This document shows, piece after piece, positions 35,364-47,006 of a DNA stretch of 64,000 bases. Location: positions 35,100,680 through 35,164,679 of the forward strand of contig CM037857.1 in the NCBI GenBank assembly GCA_021292105.1, read 5' to 3'. The notes beneath the pieces are model-generated. The model saw only the letters and a list, made by a program, of their open reading frames with translations, had not been told where the DNA came from and searched no databases. Each line of letters starts with the position of its first letter. The stretch's first letter is position 1. A program made the translations under genes and the position numbers. Origin of the DNA: Anadara kagoshimensis. Lineage: Eukaryota; Mollusca; Bivalvia; Arcoida; Arcidae.

Positions 35364-35882
35364 GGAACAAAAATTGTAAGGGAATGAACAATAATACAGT
35401 TGGAATATAAAGTGAAAAGGTCCCAGTCAAGATTCTTTGACTTATATCAAAGTGGTCAGTCAATGCATGGCAGAAAAAAACCAGAGTGCTTTGAGAAAAA
35501 CCTCCAGGTGAACTGACTAAATTTTCTGTCCTGAGTGGGATTTTAACCCAGATATTTGGAGGCTCTGTGATATGTAATTGTGTGGTTTAGATCACTTGGT
35601 CACAGAATCCCATAGACCTCTTGAAGTTCTCCCCTTCTCAATATCTTTGTATGTAGACATGGGTTTGATCTTTTCATTCTTATACCAGTCATCAAGAATA
35701 TTGTTTATTTGTATGATATTATCACTAATATTTATGTTTCTCATTTTACAGGTGAGCTTGGTAAAGCTCCTTCAGCAGTTGCAGACACACTTCCAACTTT
35801 AGAACCAGAGGGTGCCACTGCAATGATATCTGATGATGAAGATGAAGACCTCAAAGGTCGTTTAGAAGCTTTAAAGAGCTGA
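29549..35882 (+). CDS. CHMP3: Charged multivesicular body protein 3 (VPS24), ESCRT-III subunit
   Basis: Six coding exons: 29,549-29,590; 32,183-32,243; 32,903-33,082; 33,986-34,107; 35,174-35,288; 35,752-35,882. They join in frame to 216 aa (human is about 222), all with GT-AG borders. CHMP3 co-polymerises with CHMP2 on CHMP4 filaments and drives membrane scission in multivesicular body formation, cytokinesis and repair. Seen: the amino end MGLFGK; a basic helix-1 surface (KIRKEGYVLDRQIK); GIQREEEK and SRKAVNKLYASKAHLNSV of the helical hairpin; IPEIQATMRDMSKEMMKAGI; an acidic middle (LEEEADEEVEKVLFDLTA); and the carboxy MIT-interacting motif DLKGRLEALKS. The start is fixed by MGLFGK, with AAAATGG around the ATG. 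Introns carry a MITE, a palindrome and a CA repeat. Confidence 0.97.
29872..30847. mobile_element. MITE-like element with ~170-bp inverted ends, CHMP3 intron 1
   Basis: 29,872-30,042 is the near-perfect reverse complement of 30,672-30,847 (TACTGTTTAATTCATGTCCG against its complement). TA at both outer edges fits a TA target duplication, hence Tc1/mariner-like ends, but no transposase is present. The core includes two short inner inverted pieces (CCTCTTGCTGCC / GGCAGCAAGAGG). Confidence 0.8.
32183..32243 (+). CDS. CHMP3: CHMP3 coding exon 2
   Basis: VNEWTHKIRKEGYVLDRQIK plus one base. Acceptor TTTATAG, donor GTATAT; ends in phase 1. Confidence 0.93.
32445..32515 (+). mobile_element. tRNA-like SINE head (degenerate)
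   Basis: GAAGCTCTATTGGTAGAACATG resembles a tRNA A-box region, and AGGCCCGAACCAGG about 30 bp later resembles a B box. No full tRNA fold; probably a SINE relic in CHMP3 intron 2. Confidence 0.45.
32903..33082 (+). CDS. CHMP3: CHMP3 coding exon 3
   Basis: Core helices: from the split G of GIQREEEK to MGMKNQL. Acceptor TTTTAG, donor GTAAGT. Confidence 0.96.
33986..34107 (+). CDS. CHMP3: CHMP3 coding exon 4
   Basis: TLRIAGALAKSTEVMKSMQA to SKEMMK. Acceptor TGTAG, donor GTGCTG (weak but GT); ends in phase 0. Confidence 0.94.
34476..34645. mobile_element. Near-perfect palindromic MITE in CHMP3 intron 4
   Basis: The two ~80-bp halves are complementary: ATTATATACACAGTGTGTAT... pairs with ...ATACACACTGTGTATATAAT, and AGCTGTATCACTACGAGTCG pairs with CGACGAGTAGTGATACAGCT. 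The centre is GCGCAAGAGC. A hairpin of this length in pre-mRNA would be a double-stranded stem. Confidence 0.85.
35174..35288 (+). CDS. CHMP3: CHMP3 coding exon 5
   Basis: AGILEEMLEDT to VLFDLTA, the acidic autoinhibitory region. Acceptor TAG, donor GTAAGT; a CA repeat follows 25 bp into the intron. Confidence 0.96.
35314..35360. repeat. (CA)n microsatellite
   Basis: About 23 CA units in CHMP3 intron 5. Confidence 0.95.
35470..35605 (-). mobile_element. tRNA-like SINE fragment
   Basis: On the minus strand, TGACCAAGTGATCTAAACCA resembles an A box and GGGTTAAAATCCC a B box, 40 bp apart. A related piece lies near 47,290-47,385. Degenerate. Confidence 0.45.
35752..35882 (+). CDS. CHMP3: CHMP3 coding exon 6 and stop
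   Basis: GELGKAPSAVADTLPTLEPE to EALKS and TGA. The 3' UTR follows; AATAAA signals are seen near 36,419 and 36,552, so the transcript may end by about 36,580. Confidence 0.95.
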
Positions 35883-36651
35883 TCAGTATCATGTGAATGT
35901 TTACCAGCTATGACTGAATTAATAGATATTACACAGAAGGTGACAATGGATTTTATCCATATGACTAGATAATGTAGTTTCTACATTAAAGAAAAACAAA
36001 TTAGTTATTTATGAGATTGTGACAAAGAGTAGAAATATTATGTGTTTTGGGCCTTTATTTTAAGTGATATTCTGATCGGGGAAAACTGGGAGTGTAAAAG
36101 TATCCTTACCTTTTAATACATGCAGTTTGATTGGTTGAAAATAAGTAAATTTCTCTAAATACAGTGAACTGAATATTTTGATTGGCTTAGACAGAATTTT
36201 GGTTTTCAAAGACTAATTTAGGCAATATTCAATAACGGTATGTCCTTATTTAGTAGTTCAGTTTAGACAGGTGTTTGGATATATAGAGTTTTGGTATTTA
36301 GAAATTCCACACAGCCCTGTATTAGTACATCATGATGTTTGTATAATGTAGATAATTCTTTTCTTTTTTTTTAGAAAAAAAACATACTAGATTTCCATGA
36401 TAATCAGATATTCTATAAAAATAAATGTCCTAATGTTATTTCACACTAGATTGTTCTTTATTAGGATTTCAGATCTGTCTTTTGTATTCTGCAGCTGTGG
36501 AAGAGTGTTTTTGGTTTGAGCCTTCAAACATAATGTTAAAGTTTTGATTAAAATAAATTTTAATTGTTGATTTAGGCCATAGGATGCAATAAGGAAACTT
36601 TGAATGTTACTGGTTGTATGTGGTTAGTACATATAGAAGTATACAGGGGTA

Positions 36652-36890
36652 TAGGTAAACAAAATTGACCTGTCTGCTTGACCTTTGATTAAAAAAGTCA
36701 TTATGGACCAGTGAATTTAAGTAATAGGGATCATGCGTGTCTATTTCATCAACCTTATGTAAATACTAATCATGGGCAATTTATATATGCATTAACTCTG
36801 AATCCTAAGGCTATCTATGTATTGGGTGGATCCTTCTATATGAATATTCCTATTGAAAAGTCAAATGGACAGGTCAATGTTGTTTGCCTA
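36652..36890. mobile_element. MITE, TAGGTAAACA ends, copy 1
   Basis: The ends TAGGTAAACAAAATTGACCT and AGGTCAATGTTGTTTGCCTA are inverted. The interior matches 45,090-45,322 in reverse orientation (for example CCTAAGGCTATCTATGTATT against its complement). The frame 36,711-36,908 is inside it and is not a gene. Confidence 0.8.
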
Positions 36891-36934
36891 CAATATTTTG
36901 TACTATAATATTTACAGTGTAACTATGAATCATG

Positions 36935-37085
36935 GGGAAAAGTTTGTTATAGAAATGAAATTAATATTCTTTTTTTTGTTATGGAAAAATGAAAAAGCAC
37001 ATGTAAGTTGATGTTGTAACCTAATTAACTACACAAATTATATTTTTCATAACAAGATGAAAAGTTAATTTCATTTCTAATAATT
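36935..37085. repeat. Imperfect hairpin
   Basis: GTTATAGAAATGAAATTAA pairs with TTAATTTCATTTCTAATAA around a ~100-bp loop; an inner TTGTTATGGAAAAATG / CATAACAAG pairing is weak. Confidence 0.4.
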
Positions 37086-37504
37086 TAATTTATAAATCAA
37101 ATTTCAGAAAGAAATCAGTGCATTTAATATAAAGTAAAAAAAAAAAAATCAACATCACTATGGTGTAGGAATACTAATGTTTGTGTATGTCATCTATCAA
37201 AACAGCATCAGTGTCAAGGTAACCATTTCTTTCATGCAAAAATAACAGCAAAGGTATGACCAATGAAAATGTTGGAAACAAAGAAGAATCAAATTAAGAA
37301 ATAAATGGTCAAACATTATAAATAGGTAAACTGACCCTGTTAGTTACACATATACCATTAACACAAATTAACATTTTGATTTTGACATTATTTTTATGTG
37401 AAAATGGCTATTTCAAATGTGGTCATGTACATTATAATGAGGTTGTAACATGAGGAATGTAATATCATGGTATCAGATGAATCATATGCAGTATTTTGGC
37501 AGTT

Positions 37505-37690
37505 TTTCATAGAACAATATATTTAGGTTTCCACAAATCTAAAATAATAAGTAGCAAAATTTTTAATATTATTAAAAATATAGTCCTTTTTAAAGTTTTT
37601 TTTTCCGCATATTTGCTAAAATTGGTTACTTTTTGAAAGAATTTTTCAGAAATTAGTAGCCAATTTTGATTTTGGCTGACATAAATGTAA
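37505..37690 (+). mobile_element. ~170-bp MITE family A, copy 1
   Basis: TTTCCACAAATCTAAAATAA ... ACTTTTTGAAAGAATTTTTC ... GAAATTAGTAGCCAA. Further copies lie at 45,450-45,610, 49,370-49,530 (reverse) and 62,872-63,040. Confidence 0.7.
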
Positions 37691-39008
37691 ATTTAAATAT
37701 TTAGTGGAGTAAAAATAACAAACTATCACAACTTCACTCAGTGTTTTCCTTAAGAGCCGGCAACAGGCAGATTTGACCACCTAAAACTCCAAATTGGCCA
37801 GTTGGAATTTATAAAATTGCCTCCAGAAGACCTGAAAATCGTTTTGGGCATAGGCGCCCGCCTTGACCCCTGGCCTGTTGGATTTGTCAATCTATCCCCT
37901 GCTACAAATTTTAGGGAAATCAATGTACAATTGATCCACATTTGTGATTGTTTGAAATTGAAATAGAGGGACAAAAAACTTGTAATAGTAGGTACTGCTT
38001 TATCAAATTACTTGTTAAAATAGACAAGACTGTATGACTTTCTTGACTTATGTCCATCTCTCCTTGTGGAGAATTGGGCCAGAACAAAACTGTATACTCT
38101 GCCAAAAAACCGCACTGATATATTACCTGTACACCCATAGTTTGTATATACATGTATAAATAATTGTTATGTAAATATAAGGTCAAAGAACAAATTTTAT
38201 TAAAATTCTTATGGGCCACACTACAGTCCCACTTTAAGGTCCCCTCCACCCTTTACCTGCATTTTTACTGTATCACACTTTATACTAAAATGCCCATGGG
38301 AAGTCATCAGACTAGGAAATTGTCACATTTTAGCTGTATAAAGGATACCTTTATAAAAAAGACTATGACTTGTATTAAATTTTGATGTCATTTAAACATT
38401 ATTCTGGTTTCTTTGTTTTATATATTTATCATTGTTTTTGTATACTTTCGTTTCCTTGCTTTTGCATAATTAAATATTAAACCTATTTTTTTACACATTA
38501 CATTGGATGATAATTGACTGTATAGCAACACATAAGAAAATATGTTTTGAAATTACACCTTTAAATACAGACAGACATTTGTCAAAAAAATATTCTTAGT
38601 CCTTAAAAACATGGGGCCAAGTTAAAAAGAATGTCAACATGGTAAAATAACTTTATGCATTTTATTTGGAAAGATTACTGTTATTATTAGGTGAAAGAAA
38701 AATATAATCAAGATTTATACGGACTGGATTTATTCAAATCTCAACTAAGACTTAAATGATGGGCCAGCATTGGCGCACAATCTGTAGAGTTTTAGTGGGA
38801 CAAACTCATTCTTCCAGGTCTATGGCCCCATGTGGCCCCTTCTAGATTGAACACTGATGTTGATATTTTTGTTAAACATTTTGTTGTATGGATTAGATAT
38901 GTGGGTGACCAGGGCCAGCTAGTGTCCTATTTCCAACTCTTGTTATTATTTTACAGTTTGGTTTGACTGGATATAAGGTCTGTCTCTCTATAACACAACT
39001 TTTATATG

Positions 39009-39190
39009 TACAGTCAAATCTGTCTATAAAAGCCACCCAAAGGAACCAGTAAAAGTTACCTTTATGGGCAGGTGGCCTTTATATACAGGTTCAAATAATA
39101 TAAATAAAGAATGGGATACAATTCTACTGGCCTTTATAAGCAGGTGGCCCTTATATAGAGATGGCTTTGAAGTTAGGTTTGTATATACAG
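39009..39190. mobile_element. Tigger-like MITE, copy 1
   Basis: It starts CAGTCAAATCTGTCTATAAA and has mirrored GGTGGCC(C)TTATATA blocks near its end. Pogo/Tigger ends typically read CAGT-AACC-CTATA. Related copies: 41,462-41,646 and 47,530-47,715. Confidence 0.6.
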
Positions 39191-39520
39191 TGCTATTCAC
39201 ATATTAAACATTTTGTAAAAGCTTTTGAATAGAGCATCTGTTTAATCAAGAGTTGCTGTTTAAATCAATACTTGTAGCAATAAGTCTGATGATGGAAATT
39301 TATTTATAATTCTATTTTATTTATATAATTTTAAAATTCTTTAATTTACAGCTCTTAGCAACTTTCATTTCAGAATTTCTATTTTATTTATAAAATTTTT
39401 AACATTCTTTAATTTACAGCTCTTAGCAACATTTATTTCAGAATTTTTCAAAAATAATTCACAATTTTTAATATTTAACATATTCTACCAGTAATTAAGA
39501 TCTCATAGGTAAAATATTTC

Positions 39521-39521
<1 letters not shown>

Positions 39522-39555
<34 letters not shown>
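39522..39555. repeat. (CA)n microsatellite
   Basis: About 17 CA units. Confidence 0.95.
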
Positions 39556-39559
<4 letters not shown>

Positions 39560-40426
39560 TAGAAAGAAATATCTGTATCTCGTTACAGAGTTAAGTGATT
39601 CATGATCTTTATTATAAATGTCATCAATATTCCTCATTGTAGTAGACATAGTTATTTCCCTTGAATTCTTATTTTTTTTTATTATTATTTTTTGGATTTT
39701 ATTTGCCCAGACTTAACTACCAGGGTTAGACCGTGCCTAGGTTGGGTGCCTAAGGGTTCACCAAATTTTTATTTTCTTATTTTGGCCTAAATTGTTCAGT
39801 TGGTAAAGTGAATTAAAACCAGACTTTAAATTCTGTTTGTGTATATATAAATACCACCATATAGAGATGATGAGACTTATGTGTTGTTTCTGTGTATCTT
39901 GTTTTTGTTGTTATTATTTATTTGTTATTTTGTACAGACATCCATCATTAATATAAATATAGTCATCTATGTAATAAATTTTATACCTAAATCTAAATGA
40001 TAAGTATTAGTTTTATTTATTTACCACCTTGGACAGTCCATAAGATAAATTCTGATTTGTAGACCTCTAGCTGATTGGTTTTCACCACTTATGTTCAGTC
40101 TCTAGACTGATCCTAGTGGGAGAAAGTACTAAGCTTGCTTGCAGAAGCAAGACATGTGTTTTAACTGGGTATTCCAGTTTACTCAATAAAGAAGCTTACA
40201 CAGCTTACAAAGTAATTTCACAAAACTTTTTGTTTCCTGCTCAGGCTTAGGTCTTTGGAGTGGAGTACCTAATTTAATTTTGTATCTTGAGCCGAGATTC
40301 TTTCATTTTCATTACAGGGCAATTCAAGAATAGTGGAGAAAAGTGGAGTTCCTTGAGAAAATCACCAGCTTTTTACAAGCAAATTGACAAACTTACATTG
40401 ACTCCTTACACAAGGATTTGCCAAAG

Positions 40427-40812
40427 TAGTTGTTGTTGTTGTTGAATGTTGCTTAATGTCACATCAGCAATTTTTCAGCTATTTGCCAGAAGAACTACTT
40501 TATTAATCTCTATGGATTAATCTATGAATAAGTTTGTGTATGCATGTGAAGTGTGAGTGTGTTTTATGGTCTGCCTTGTACCAGCAAGAACTCGGGGGTG
40601 ACTTTAAGGTGCTGCTAACTCACCGAGTCAGTATGCCATAGACAAGCGTACCACTCCCCTAGTCACATTATACACCAGGTGAACCAGTAAAGGCCAACAA
40701 CAAGGAAAATTCATTTTCCCACATGTGATCTGAGCGGGAATCGATCTCAGCAGTGAGAGACTCTGGATTTGTAGACTGATGTCTTATCCTTTAAGCCACC
40801 CATCCTGGCTAA
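40427..40812 (-). mobile_element. tRNA-derived SINE, full length, (AAC)n tail
   Basis: On the minus strand it begins CCAGGATGGGTGGCTTAAAGG (A box TGGCTTAAAGG at ~40,800). GAGATCGATTCCC (B box) follows at ~40,740, then a ~250-bp body and CATTAAGCAACATTCAACAA running into (CAA)n at 40,428-40,443. Pol III promoter spacing and tail fit a SINE. The family name is unknown to me. Confidence 0.75.
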
Positions 40813-41018
40813 AGTGGGAACCTGGGCATAGAGAAGTTTGGTGACCTGTGCATTTATCCCCCCCACCCCACCCTGCATCTCTGGGATGAGACCTTGAAGG
40901 ATGATATCCCTAGTAGAGGTAGATATACTATACAACATTCGAAAGAAGCATTACAATATTACATTTGTATTTCATATTTTTATTCTATACATTATTATAC
41001 ATCATTTAATTTACAATG

Positions 41019-41131
41019 CTGAGGCATGTCAGACCAACACAAACAGCTGAAGCATGTCAGAACAGCACAAACAACTGAGGCATGTCAGACCGCCACAAAC
41101 AGCTAAGGCATGTCAGACCAGCACAAACAAT
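41019..41131. repeat. ~28-bp tandem repeat, 4 units
   Basis: Units of the form CTGAGGCATGTCAGACC then AGCACAAACAG, with small changes. Confidence 0.9.
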
Positions 41132-41156
41132 GTAATTTTCATTTATGATATTAATT

Positions 41157-41355
41157 ACATAACAATGAAGGACTACCACAGACACAGGTGGTTCCCTGCC
41201 TATCGAGTATTTGATGGGGCTCCTACTTAACAATGCTAGAGTACCACAGACACAGGTGGTTCCCTGTCTATCAGGTATCTGCTAGGGTTTCCACATAACA
41301 ATGCAGGACTACCATAGACACAGGTGGTTCCCTGCAAATCAGGGATCTGATGGGG
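41157..41355. repeat. ~70-bp tandem repeat, 3 units
   Basis: Units share CATAGACACAGGTGGTTCCC (or CACAGACACAGG) and ATCTGATGGGGCTC. It directly follows the 28-bp array. Confidence 0.85.
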
Positions 41356-41461
41356 CTCACACAAGTACCTAATACGACTTGGGTATAAGATTATAACAGA
41401 TGATAAAGATATACTGACTGGACGTTAATGTGATTAATACTGACTGGATAATAATGAATAA

Positions 41462-41646
41462 CAGTCCAACCTGCCTTAAAGATCACCTCTATATAATGAT
41501 CACTTGCTTTAAATTAAATTAAATTTGAACTCAATTACAAAATGTACTCTTAAATAATGTTATTTGAACCTGTATATAAGGTTTGCCTGTCCATAAAGGT
41601 CACTTTACTAGTTTCCTAAGGTGGCCTCTAGAGACAGGTTTGACTG
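41462..41646. mobile_element. Tigger-like MITE, copy 2
   Basis: Ends CAGTCCAACCTGCCTTAAAG and GAGACAGGTTTGACTG are inverted; the interior has TATATAA(T/G)G and CCATAAAGGTCAC blocks as in copy 1. Confidence 0.65.
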
Positions 41647-42673
41647 TATACTGACTGCAGGATAATTTTTTATGTTGACTGGACTACATGGATAACTAGA
41701 GCAGTCTCTTGACCACAACATTGCTGATACAGACAGATGGATGGACACTAAATTTGGTATGCAACAGATCGGTGTCAAGTTCATCAAGACAGTAGATATA
41801 GAACCTGCACAATATTTGAACAGATGCCCAGACAGACAGGGTGATTACTACATACCCTCTAAACATTGTTTGCAAGGGGTATAATGACTTATACTGACTG
41901 TTTGATAATAGATTATGCTGATTGCATTTAGAATTCAACATAAACAGTGGTTCAATAAAATGAAAACGACCGTGTTACAAGTTAACATGATGGTGATCTG
42001 GCAGATTTCCTGTTCTTCTGCCTAACTAAATCATAGAAGCACACCTTAACCAACGAACCCAGAGCTCCCTATTTGGGAGATCTAAGTTCAAACCAAGACT
42101 TTCACTTTAATCAAAGTTTGGGGTTCTAGCCAAAACTTGAAAATAAGAAGTCAAAAGGTTTTTTGAAAAATATAGACCTTAAAAATCAATGCCCTGTATG
42201 ACTGTAGGTATGGCACACTAAATATAAACATCACCGCACATCCGTGAGCACACTGCACATGTAAAATATAGAGCCGATTCTGGCATGAAAACAAAATTTA
42301 TGGGTACTAGTATCATTAAAAACTTTATATTTTTGGTATTTGGTTGCCTGACCAGACATGCGAGTCAAAATACATGTAGTTAATGTCCATCTTTATGTTT
42401 AATAATGATTTATAATGATTTACAGTACAGTAATTCTGAGTGAATGAAAAATCTAATTTTCATACAGACTAGATGAAATGACGTAGATGAAATTTTTTAC
42501 ATACTGGTACACATGTATTTGCATTCAATTAAACAAAACAAATTTGAAATTACAAAAAAAAAAATCTCCATTGCTAGGTAATGGGGAATGTTCCAAGAGA
42601 ATAATATCTAAAATTATTATTACCGGTATTATTGCAGGTAAACATCAATGACAGAAACAACTCAATTGTTGAA

Positions 42674-43133
42674 GCTGGTCTGTTTGTGACGGTGAATATT
42701 GCTTTATATCTATAGAAAACCAAATAAATCTGAATAAAAATTGATATTATTCACTTACTTGCACCCAGTCGTAACAGGAAATCTGTATGTTCATCTGTGA
42801 TTAGCATGGAATATTTCTGCACAGAGCAAAACGTTGGCGCTATGGGGATTTAATATGTTGAAAAACTAGGCAAATGGCAGACTCTGTTGCCCATATGACG
42901 TAAAACGTCACCAAGGGCATCATTTCCTGTGTAAACATCGTCATTTTCCCTAGTAATATACCCATAGCCCCAACATTTTCCTTTCTACAGAAATACTTTA
43001 TGACAATTACAGATGCACATGCAGATTTTCAGTTACGACTAGGCACAAGTAAGTGAATAATATCAATTTTTATACAGATTTATTTGATTTTCTATGGGAA
43101 AAAAACGTAATTCACTGTCACAAACAGACCAGC
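42674..43133. mobile_element. Foldback/MITE-like element, ~460 bp
   Basis: GCTGGTCTGTTTGTGAC at the left is the exact complement of GTCACAAACAGACCAGC at the right. The arms extend inwards about 200 bp (ATTGATATTATTCACTTACTTG against CAAGTAAGTGAATAATATCA). No ORF. Confidence 0.85.
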
Positions 43134-43210
43134 ACTGACAATAGGATCCATGTAGTGTAAAGGTGAGCCCCTTTGATACATCCATCAATCTGTGGTTTAT
43201 ATCATACAGT

Positions 43211-43420
43211 AATTGACGTATTGTTGGCCATGCCTTTTATGTTCCGGCACTGCCTGCCATCACGGTACCAAAACAGCGCCACAGCAACTAATGACATACC
43301 AGTGTCAGTGACGTCATAAAATGGCACAATTCAGACCAAGTTTTCATTCTTTTTGTGTGTAATTCAAGCATGCCGGGTTGTTGTCGTAACATTGGGGGCA
43401 TGGCTGGCGATCTGTAAATT
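43211..43420 (+). mobile_element. MITE family B, copy 1
   Basis: About 210 bp, near-identical to 47,767-47,976 in the same orientation. The ends AATTGACG(T/G)ATNGTTGGCCA are inverted. The middle carries GTCAGTGACGTCAT, a CRE-like site. Confidence 0.8.
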
Positions 43421-43429
43421 CATTTGTAA

Positions 43430-44690
43430 AGTAAAAATAAACAGTTAAGTATAACAAAGCTTATAATCTGACAAGCCAATAACACTTTATAATCAAAGTA
43501 CTGAAAGTACTGATATTTACAATATAACACTTTACACAAACTTCAACAACCATTTCAGTGTGACCTTTATATACAAAAATATTTTTACAGAATATAGGGT
43601 TTTTTACATATAGTCCATCCACAATTTTTATGGAAGTTTATAAACATGGAAGAATTTCAAAAAATGTATCTATATATTGTATCAATGACATTTATTGATG
43701 AGATCTATGAACGACAGCTCTATAAAAAGGTTTGAATATATGCACTGACAGACAATAACACAGTATTATTACATATGTGTAGAATAGAAATCACTCGTGT
43801 TTATAAACACTGCCATCAGATCATGGACAGCTTTTATCATTAATATCTTTCTAATATTTCAGGAAGAAAATAAAGAACATGAATAATCTGGCAAGAAATG
43901 ACATAAAATGTCCTAGTGTCTTCTCACAACATTTCATAATGATGATTTTTATTTAACATATTTCTTTTTTGGGACTATGTAACAGGTCTATTTAATAGTA
44001 CAGCAATTTTGTATAATGAGAGAAGGGCCAAAAGAAGGATTAACTAAGTGGGTGGACACAGTTATTCTCATGGACTAAACATTTTATGGGAACTTGGTGA
44101 ACAAGTGGTTTAAAGTGTGCTTACAATCACAGCCCTCCATCTGGATTTTACTTCACTCTGGCAGATAGAAAGTATGTCAGTATGCCTTTTACAAAAGGTA
44201 GGTACTGTAGTTTTCTCTGGGTACTTATATCACATTAATATAAGTTACAGACTATACAATGGGTCGTAAAAAATTCATTACTTCAATCCATAAATGTAAA
44301 ATTTTTGTTTTACTCTTTCCTTGACAACCAGGAGTACCTGTAGAAAACCATGGACTTATGCAAGCTAATTTTCAAACTGAATCACACAGGACCTGTCTGA
44401 GACAGATTTAGACCTAGGCAATGAGAGGGACTTTGGTCTGTACCATTCTGCCATAGAGGTCCCTTTCACATATATGTTTGGTATATTAACAAAAACATTC
44501 CAGTAACAATGTTCTATAGTTTAAAAGCATGGCAAAGTGTAGTTGAGTAATGGTATTTAACGTCAGAGTCAAGAATATTTTACTTATATCAAGACGTTGC
44601 CAGCTATAGACGAAGGTGCAGAAATTTTGGCATGGCAAAGTGTAATACTGACAACTGTTATCATTGTATGGAAGTGAATGATTGGTCCAA
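43430..44690. other. No gene seen
   Basis: AT-rich intergenic sequence between CHMP3 and the ASB-like gene. No coding motif, RNA gene or clear repeat was recognised. Confidence 0.4.
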
Positions 44691-44699
44691 TTTATTGTA

Positions 44700-44960
44700 A
44701 TGTACAGAGGTCAAGGGTTCAAAATAATGTTTTGTAATGGAAGGTCCGGGACCTTTTGTCTTTGTTTTTGGCAGGTCCCACGTTAAGTTTTGAAAATCCA
44801 ATATCCATGTGCAATTATGTCATCAGAGAATGATCTGAAAACTGGGTCATTGTAATTAAAAGCATCATGTCCATTGGACTTTTTCAGTTTAATATCAAGG
44901 GTCCCAATGTACAATAAATCAAAAGGTCCTGGACCTCAGATTCAGGGAATTCTGAACTCC
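44700..44960 (+). mobile_element. Dispersed repeat C, copy 1
   Basis: TTCAAAATAATGTTTTGTAATG then GAAGGTCCGGGACC ... GTCCATTGGACTTTTTCAG ... GGTCCTGGACC. The reverse complement of most of this recurs at 63,580-63,830. The ends (GGTCC.GGACC) look like inverted repeats. Confidence 0.6.
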
Positions 44961-45089
44961 TGGAGGTATGCTTAAACCAGATTATAGCAGCCGTAAAACA
45001 TTGGTATTGTATGTACATTTTATATACACTATGTACAGTCTGTAGTCTCACCACTGATAACAAAAAAAAATCTGGAAACTTAATATATA

Positions 45090-45322
45090 TAGGTAAACAA
45101 TATTGACCTGTCCGTTTGACCTTTCATTAGAAATATTCATACAGGAGACACCATCCAATACATAGGTAGCATTAGGATTCATAGTTAATACATATACACA
45201 TTGCCCATGATTAGTGTTCACATCATATAGACGAAATATACACGTCTGATCCCTATAACTTAAATTTACTCGTCCATAATGAATATTTAAATCAAAGCGG
45301 ACAGGTCAATGTTGTTTGCCTA
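45090..45322. mobile_element. MITE, TAGGTAAACA ends, copy 2
   Basis: Inverted ends TAGGTAAACAATATTGACCT / AGGTCAATGTTGTTTGCCTA. Interior is the reverse complement of copy 1 at 36,652-36,890. Confidence 0.8.
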
Positions 45323-45449
45323 TACAACTGAATACTGACATCACAAATCAGAGACAACAAAGTATCCATGATATAAACAGTTATAATACATAACAAAGTC
45401 CAGTAAAGTATAAATAGAAATATCATGTGTATTTGACAAGATCTGCACA

Positions 45450-45610
45450 AATTCAAATTATTAGAAGCCAAATTTTCTTAATCTGTGAAAATAGTCCTTT
45501 TATTATTTTTTTTCAAAAATTTCAAAAGCAGGTTTACTTTTATAAAGAATTTTTTCAGAAATTAGTAGCCAATGGGAATTTTTGCTGCTAGGAATGGAAA
45601 CACAGATTTA
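45450..45610 (+). mobile_element. MITE family A, copy 2
   Basis: Diverged copy: GAAATTAGTAGCCAATGG and GGAATGGAAACACAG are clear. Confidence 0.55.
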
Positions 45611-46518
45611 TGGTTGTGACTTTTGTATAAATTTGCAAAACTAAAAATGCAAATTAATCTACCTTAAGTTGTCATATCCATGTTCAGTAGAACCTGTTTA
45701 AGCTGAACACCCGCTGGACCTGGATTTTCCTCAGGTTATTTACCTAAATGAGTTTGAAAACCCACTATGTGTACTAACAGGTTAAAATACTACAAATTTT
45801 TTACATGCACCAATTTAAAGTTTCAAGCTACTGTAGTTAATAGAATCAGTAAAAAACATTTGAACAAATAGGCAAATTTTTTACACTAGAAGAGCAAGTA
45901 AAAAGATTAAGAGGTGTTTATACTGGTCAAAAATAACATTTTCTAATCCCTGCCATAGAATATAAATGGTACATCCTAATAAATACACATGTAAATGTAA
46001 TTAAAATTAGACAGTATTTTGGTTTATTTTGTGTCCAGTTTAGACAGGATGCACAGTAATACATAACATAGTTTAAAACTATAAGTAATATCAACACCAC
46101 TTTACCAGTGATTTTGTTACACTTTTAAAAAACTGTCTTCTGTCTTGAAGATAGGGAAAATTGAAGTTCCGAAATATAGCAAAACTACATCATTAAATGC
46201 TTGCAATGGCTAGGTTTCCTCAAGACATTTTATTGTGAAAATATATGAATTTATTTTGTGGGTAAGGTCAACTCATGTAGTCTGCTAGTATACAAATATT
46301 GATTTAGGAATTTTAAAAGTCAATTTGGGAATATTTATTTATTTTTCCGCAGGTGAAAAACTACCTTTATTCAGTAGTAAATTTAGCCAAACAAAATCAC
46401 CACTTTAACAATGAATATTTCTACTTATACAGAATGGTACAATCATGATCAACAAGTACTGTATCTAAATGTAACACTTATATTGCACAATATCTTTGTA
46501 TCATAACAAATTATTTGT

Positions 46519-47006
46519 TCATCGAAATTCATCCAACATCAGAAACAGATATTCTTTCAGAGTTGTCGGCAAGGGGAGAGAATTAATTTTCCGTAGCCTT
46601 CGAACACCAAGTGACTTTCTGATTACACATCTACAATAATGTTGAAGTGAACGGGGCTCCTTGCATAACTCCTTGTACCATAACAATTTAGAATACTGTG
46701 CATCACACTTGATCAGTTTTACAAGTCCTTGGTTCTGAGCACCGCTCGCTACTGGGTTGATTATTTCTGATAATGATATTATACGTAGAGATTCTAATGT
46801 TGGTAAATGGGGAACACTTTTAACAATAGCATGAAGTATGGTCCGGTCAGCAATTTTACTCCGTAACTCATGTGTAAGTAACGTCTCTCCTTGTCTATTT
46901 TTTATGTCACATGTTGCGCCATAAGCTATGAGTAAAGCAGCAGCTTCAACTCGTCGCTCCTGCATGGAATTTTCATGAAAACAAACATAATGTAATGGTC
47001 GATAGC
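46519..47006 (-). CDS. ASB-like coding exon 5 with SOCS box and stop
   Basis: GYRPLHYVCFHENSMQERRV, a last ankyrin repeat, a linker, and the SOCS box to MLDEFR and TGA. Polyadenylation-like signals (AATAAA on the minus strand) are visible around 46,250 and 46,335. Confidence 0.95.

Noticed and set aside
35192..35410. 72-codon frame containing CHMP3 exon 5
   Set aside because: Reads past the GTAAGT donor into the CA repeat; only 35,174-35,288 is coding.
37750..38249. Two minus-strand frames with PTGQGSRRAPMP-like text
   Set aside because: No motif or splice support; unassigned sequence downstream of CHMP3.
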